Source: an uncultured Flavobacterium sp. (lineage in GTDB: Bacteria; Bacteroidota; Bacteroidia; Flavobacteriales; Flavobacteriaceae). From it: a stretch of DNA of 64,000 bases. The number at the start of each line of letters is the position of its first letter. Position 1 is the stretch's first letter. Positions 61,394 to 64,000 of this stretch are shown here, one piece after another. The stretch covers positions 1 through 64,000 of the forward strand of contig NZ_CAMLMK010000004.1 of the NCBI RefSeq assembly GCF_946481155.1, given 5' to 3'. Under the pieces are notes generated by a model. That model saw nothing but the letters and a program-made list of their open reading frames with translations. It was not told where the DNA came from and searched no databases. Both the position numbers and the translations under genes were made by a program.

Positions 61394-63280
61394 ATGGAGA
61401 CAGGATTAGTTTTACTCTTATTATTGGCCCCGTTTGTTGGGTTTTTATCTACTATATTTTTAGGAAAACAGCTTGGTAAAAATGGTTCCGGATATCTGGG
61501 AACACTGGCGGTAATTGCTTCTTTTGCAGTGACTCTTATGTTTTTCATGCAGGTAAGCGAAACCAAACAGCCTATAAATATTCATTTGTTCGACTGGATT
61601 GCGTTGGGCAAATTCAGCATCGGTTTTGATATACTGTTAGACCAATTGTCATTAATCTGGCTATTGTTCGTAACAGGAATTGGGTCGTTGATTCACATCT
61701 ACTCCATCAGCTACATGCACGATGACGAGAACATGCACAAATTCTTCGGCTACCTGAACCTGTTCATCTTCTTCATGATAACTTTGGTTGTAGGAAGCAA
61801 TTTGCTGATCATGTTCATCGGATGGGAAGGCGTTGGATTGTGTTCGTACCTTCTAATCGGATTCTGGTACAAAAACCAGGAGTACAACGATGCAGCGAAA
61901 AAAGCCTTCATCATGAACCGTATCGGGGATTTAGGTTTCCTTATCGGAATTTTCATCTTAGGCTATATCTTCAATACCCTGGATTTCATGACTATCAAGG
62001 ATGCGATCCTTACTGGTAAAGGAACATCTGATATGGCATTATTAAGTCTTGCTACTTTATGTTTGTTCATTGGAGCATGCGGTAAATCGGCACAAATTCC
62101 TTTATATACATGGCTTCCGGACGCAATGGCAGGACCGACACCGGTTTCAGCTTTAATCCACGCGGCAACAATGGTAACAGCCGGTATCTTCATGATTACC
62201 CGTTTAAACTTCCTTTTCGATTTAACTCCGGATGTACAAAGTATCATCGCAGTTGTTGGAGCTATTACGTCTTTAGTAGCGGCTTCCATCGGATTGGTTC
62301 AGAACGATATTAAAAAAGTATTGGCATATTCAACCGTTTCGCAATTAGGCTTAATGTTCCTGGCTTTAGGGCTTGGCGCTTATGAAGTTGCCGTTTTCCA
62401 TGTAATCACGCATGCTTTCTTCAAGGCTTGTCTGTTCCTTGGTTCGGGATCTGTTATCCACGCAATGCACGGCGAACAGGACATGCGAAGAATGGGTGGA
62501 TTGAAAAGCGTAATGAAAATCACTTTCGTTACCTTCTTAATTGCAACATTAGCTATTTCAGGTATCCCTCCATTTGCAGGTTTCTTCTCTAAAGACGAAA
62601 TCCTAATGGTGGCGTTCCACAAAAACAAAGCGTTATATGTAATTGCGGCGATTGCTTCAATCATGACCGCCTTCTATATGTTCCGTTTGTTATACCTGAC
62701 GTTCTTCAAACAATTCAGAGGAACAGAAGAACAGAAACATCATTTGCATGAAAGCCCTGCTTTAATCACCTTCCCTTTAATTGTTTTAGGAGTGCTTTCC
62801 GCTGTTGGAGGTGCTTTGAGCATCCCGGGTAACAGCTGGTTAAATCATTTCTTAGCTCCGGTTTTCGCAGAAAAAGCTCATGCAGAGCATCACTTAGATA
62901 ATACAGCGTATATGCTAATGGGCATTGCCGTTATAGGTGCTTTGATCGGAATCGGAATCGCTTTCTCAAAATACATCAAAAAAGGAGAAGTTCCTGCAGA
63001 AGACGAACAAATCACCGGCTTCGCAAAAACACTTTACAACAAATATTACGTGGACGAAGCGTATATGAGCATTATTGTAAAACCAATTTATGCTTTCGCC
63101 AAAATCTCACGCGATTATATTGAGAAAGGACTTTCCAACGTGGTTTTCGGTTTCGGAAATGTGACAGAGGAATTGTCGTTACAGGGTAAGAAGTTCCAGA
63201 ACGGAAACATCGGTTTTTATCTTTTTGCCTTCGTATTCGGACTTTGTTCGGTAGTGTTTTATTTATTCTTCTTACGATAA
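61394..63280 (+). CDS. nuoL: NADH-quinone oxidoreductase subunit L
   Basis: The distal antiporter-like proton pump subunit of 628 residues. It has the key glutamate in MFIGWEGVGLCSYLLIGFW and the lysine helices with GKSAQIPLYTWLPDAMAGPT and VSALIHAATMVTAGIFM. The long C-terminal lateral helix region is present. It begins six bases after nuoK. Confidence 0.96.
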   Translation: METGLVLLLLLAPFVGFLSTIFLGKQLGKNGSGYLGTLAVIASFAVTLMFFMQVSETKQPINIHLFDWIALGKFSIGFDILLDQLSLIWLLFVTGIGSLIHIYSISYMHDDENMHKFFGYLNLFIFFMITLVVGSNLLIMFIGWEGVGLCSYLLIGFWYKNQEYNDAAKKAFIMNRIGDLGFLIGIFILGYIFNTLDFMTIKDAILTGKGTSDMALLSLATLCLFIGACGKSAQIPLYTWLPDAMAGPTPVSALIHAATMVTAGIFMITRLNFLFDLTPDVQSIIAVVGAITSLVAASIGLVQNDIKKVLAYSTVSQLGLMFLALGLGAYEVAVFHVITHAFFKACLFLGSGSVIHAMHGEQDMRRMGGLKSVMKITFVTFLIATLAISGIPPFAGFFSKDEILMVAFHKNKALYVIAAIASIMTAFYMFRLLYLTFFKQFRGTEEQKHHLHESPALITFPLIVLGVLSAVGGALSIPGNSWLNHFLAPVFAEKAHAEHHLDNTAYMLMGIAVIGALIGIGIAFSKYIKKGEVPAEDEQITGFAKTLYNKYYVDEAYMSIIVKPIYAFAKISRDYIEKGLSNVVFGFGNVTEELSLQGKKFQNGNIGFYLFAFVFGLCSVVFYLFFLR

Positions 63281-63292
63281 TTTACATATATA

Positions 63293-64000
63293 ATGGACGT
63301 AACTATAGTACTTATTCTATTATTAATTGGAGCCTTAGCCACCTATTTCTCCGGAAATGGCATTGCTTCCAAAGTAGCCCTGTTTTTCAGTTTGGCCGCT
63401 TTAGGTGCTTCGCTTTTCATCTTAAATCAATTCAGTCAGGGAATCGACAGTGGCTTCACTGCGGTTTGGATGAAGAATCCCAATATCTTATTCTCCTTAA
63501 AAGCCGACGGTCTGGCAATCGCGATGGTGCTTTTAACCACGATGTTAATGCCGTTGATTATTTTATCGTCTTTCGGAAATAACTTCAGCAATCCTAAAAA
63601 CTTCTATGCTTTAGTATTGTTTATGGCCTTTGCGATGGTAGGAACTTTCCTTGCTTCTGACGGATTCTTATATTATATCTTCTGGGAATTATCCCTGATT
63701 CCTATTTACTTCATCGCATTGCTTTGGGGTAACGGGGACATGGCCGATCGCAAGAAAGCAGTAATTAAATTCTTTATTTATACGTTTGCGGGTTCGTTGT
63801 TCATGCTGGCCGCATTTATCTATCTGTACCAAAAAGCCGGTTGTTTTCAACTTGATATTTTATACAGTTTGAATTTAACGCATAATGAGGAGCTTTGGAT
63901 TTTCCTTGCTTTCTTCCTGGCGTATGCGATTAAGATTCCGCTTATTCCTTTCCACACCTGGCAGGCAAATGTATACCAAAAAGCGCCGACTGTCGGTACC
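63293..64000 (+). CDS. nuoM: NADH-quinone oxidoreductase subunit M, 3' end cut by window edge
   Basis: Antiporter-like subunit of complex I. The ATG at 63293 gives MDVTIVLILLL and the frame is open to the right edge (236 codons). The conserved glutamate is in YIFWELSLIPIYFIALLWG and the lysine-bearing AIKIPLIPFHTWQ block begins just before the edge. It should be about 480 residues in full. nuoN is expected next but is outside the window. Confidence 0.95.
   Translation, partial: MDVTIVLILLLIGALATYFSGNGIASKVALFFSLAALGASLFILNQFSQGIDSGFTAVWMKNPNILFSLKADGLAIAMVLLTTMLMPLIILSSFGNNFSNPKNFYALVLFMAFAMVGTFLASDGFLYYIFWELSLIPIYFIALLWGNGDMADRKKAVIKFFIYTFAGSLFMLAAFIYLYQKAGCFQLDILYSLNLTHNEELWIFLAFFLAYAIKIPLIPFHTWQANVYQKAPTVGT

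Noticed and set aside
1..64000. CRISPR array, insertion sequence, prophage or defence island
   Set aside because: No regularly spaced direct repeats, transposase, integrase, phage or restriction genes were seen. Gene content and base use are uniform.

Overview
The window looks like a chromosomal segment of a Flavobacterium or a close relative (Bacteroidota, Flavobacteriaceae). The evidence is: type IX secretion (Por) C-terminal sorting domains on two secreted proteins; family types such as DUF3098, DUF5686, a short NuoG and an extended LeuS; promoters with the Bacteroidota -7 element TAnnTTTG and few Shine-Dalgarno sites; and two copies of an intergenic repeat beginning TAGCCCCGAT that I associate with flavobacterial genomes. 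The GC content is low. There are no insertion sequences, prophage genes, CRISPR arrays or rRNA genes.

Layout. 1-5.8 kb: pckA (cut by the left edge), a DUF423 membrane protein, a saccharopine dehydrogenase-type enzyme beside an Lrp/AsnC regulator, a small membrane/coiled-coil protein and a YugP-type zinc peptidase. 5.9-12.3 kb: leuS, then a cell-envelope run ftsX - DUF3098 - uppP - truB, and a single-cysteine thioredoxin-like protein. 12.5-26.3 kb: a T9SS-secreted metallophosphoesterase, a DoxX-like protein, a patatin, pyrH-frr, a DUF5686 outer-membrane protein, a SugE-type exporter, asnS, rpoN, a PAP2-like membrane protein, a beta-barrel protein, a MidA/NDUFAF7 methyltransferase and a small membrane protein. 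26.4-29.6 kb: tRNA-Ser(GGA) and a minus-strand tatD - acyltransferase - ansA unit. 29.6-34.7 kb: accessory and surface genes, namely a retropepsin-like protease, two tandem paralogous lipoproteins and a large T9SS cargo protein. 34.7-41.4 kb: odhA-odhB (2-oxoglutarate dehydrogenase), two secreted proteins of unknown function, and a polyprenyl synthetase with an unknown partner. 41.5-49.3 kb: an MBL-fold hydrolase, then tetR - tolC - adaptor - RND pump. 49.4-53.1 kb: a TlpA-like thioredoxin, aspS and a cold-shock protein. 53.3-64 kb: a complex I operon nuoABCDEFGHIJKLM, with nuoM cut by the right edge.

How the genes fit together. Central metabolism and respiration dominate: PEP carboxykinase, 2-oxoglutarate dehydrogenase and a 13-gene complex I operon. 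Translation genes (leuS, asnS, aspS, truB, frr, tRNA-Ser) and envelope genes (ftsX, uppP, polyprenyl synthetase) are interspersed. The clearest regulatory unit is the efflux region. Two 28-bp inverted repeats with identical GGAAACT/AGTTTCC arms lie exactly 4 bp upstream of the -7 boxes of the MBL gene and of tetR. This implies one TetR regulon that links the hydrolase to the RND pump.

Most of the window is ordinary housekeeping sequence. The best leads are the shared TetR operator, the tandem lipoprotein duplication with copied upstream modules and related terminators, the repeated hairpins flanking the TlpA gene, and the dispersed intergenic repeat. I found no convincing defence system or wholly new system. 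Positions, motifs and repeats were read by eye; family names come from recognition, not database searches.
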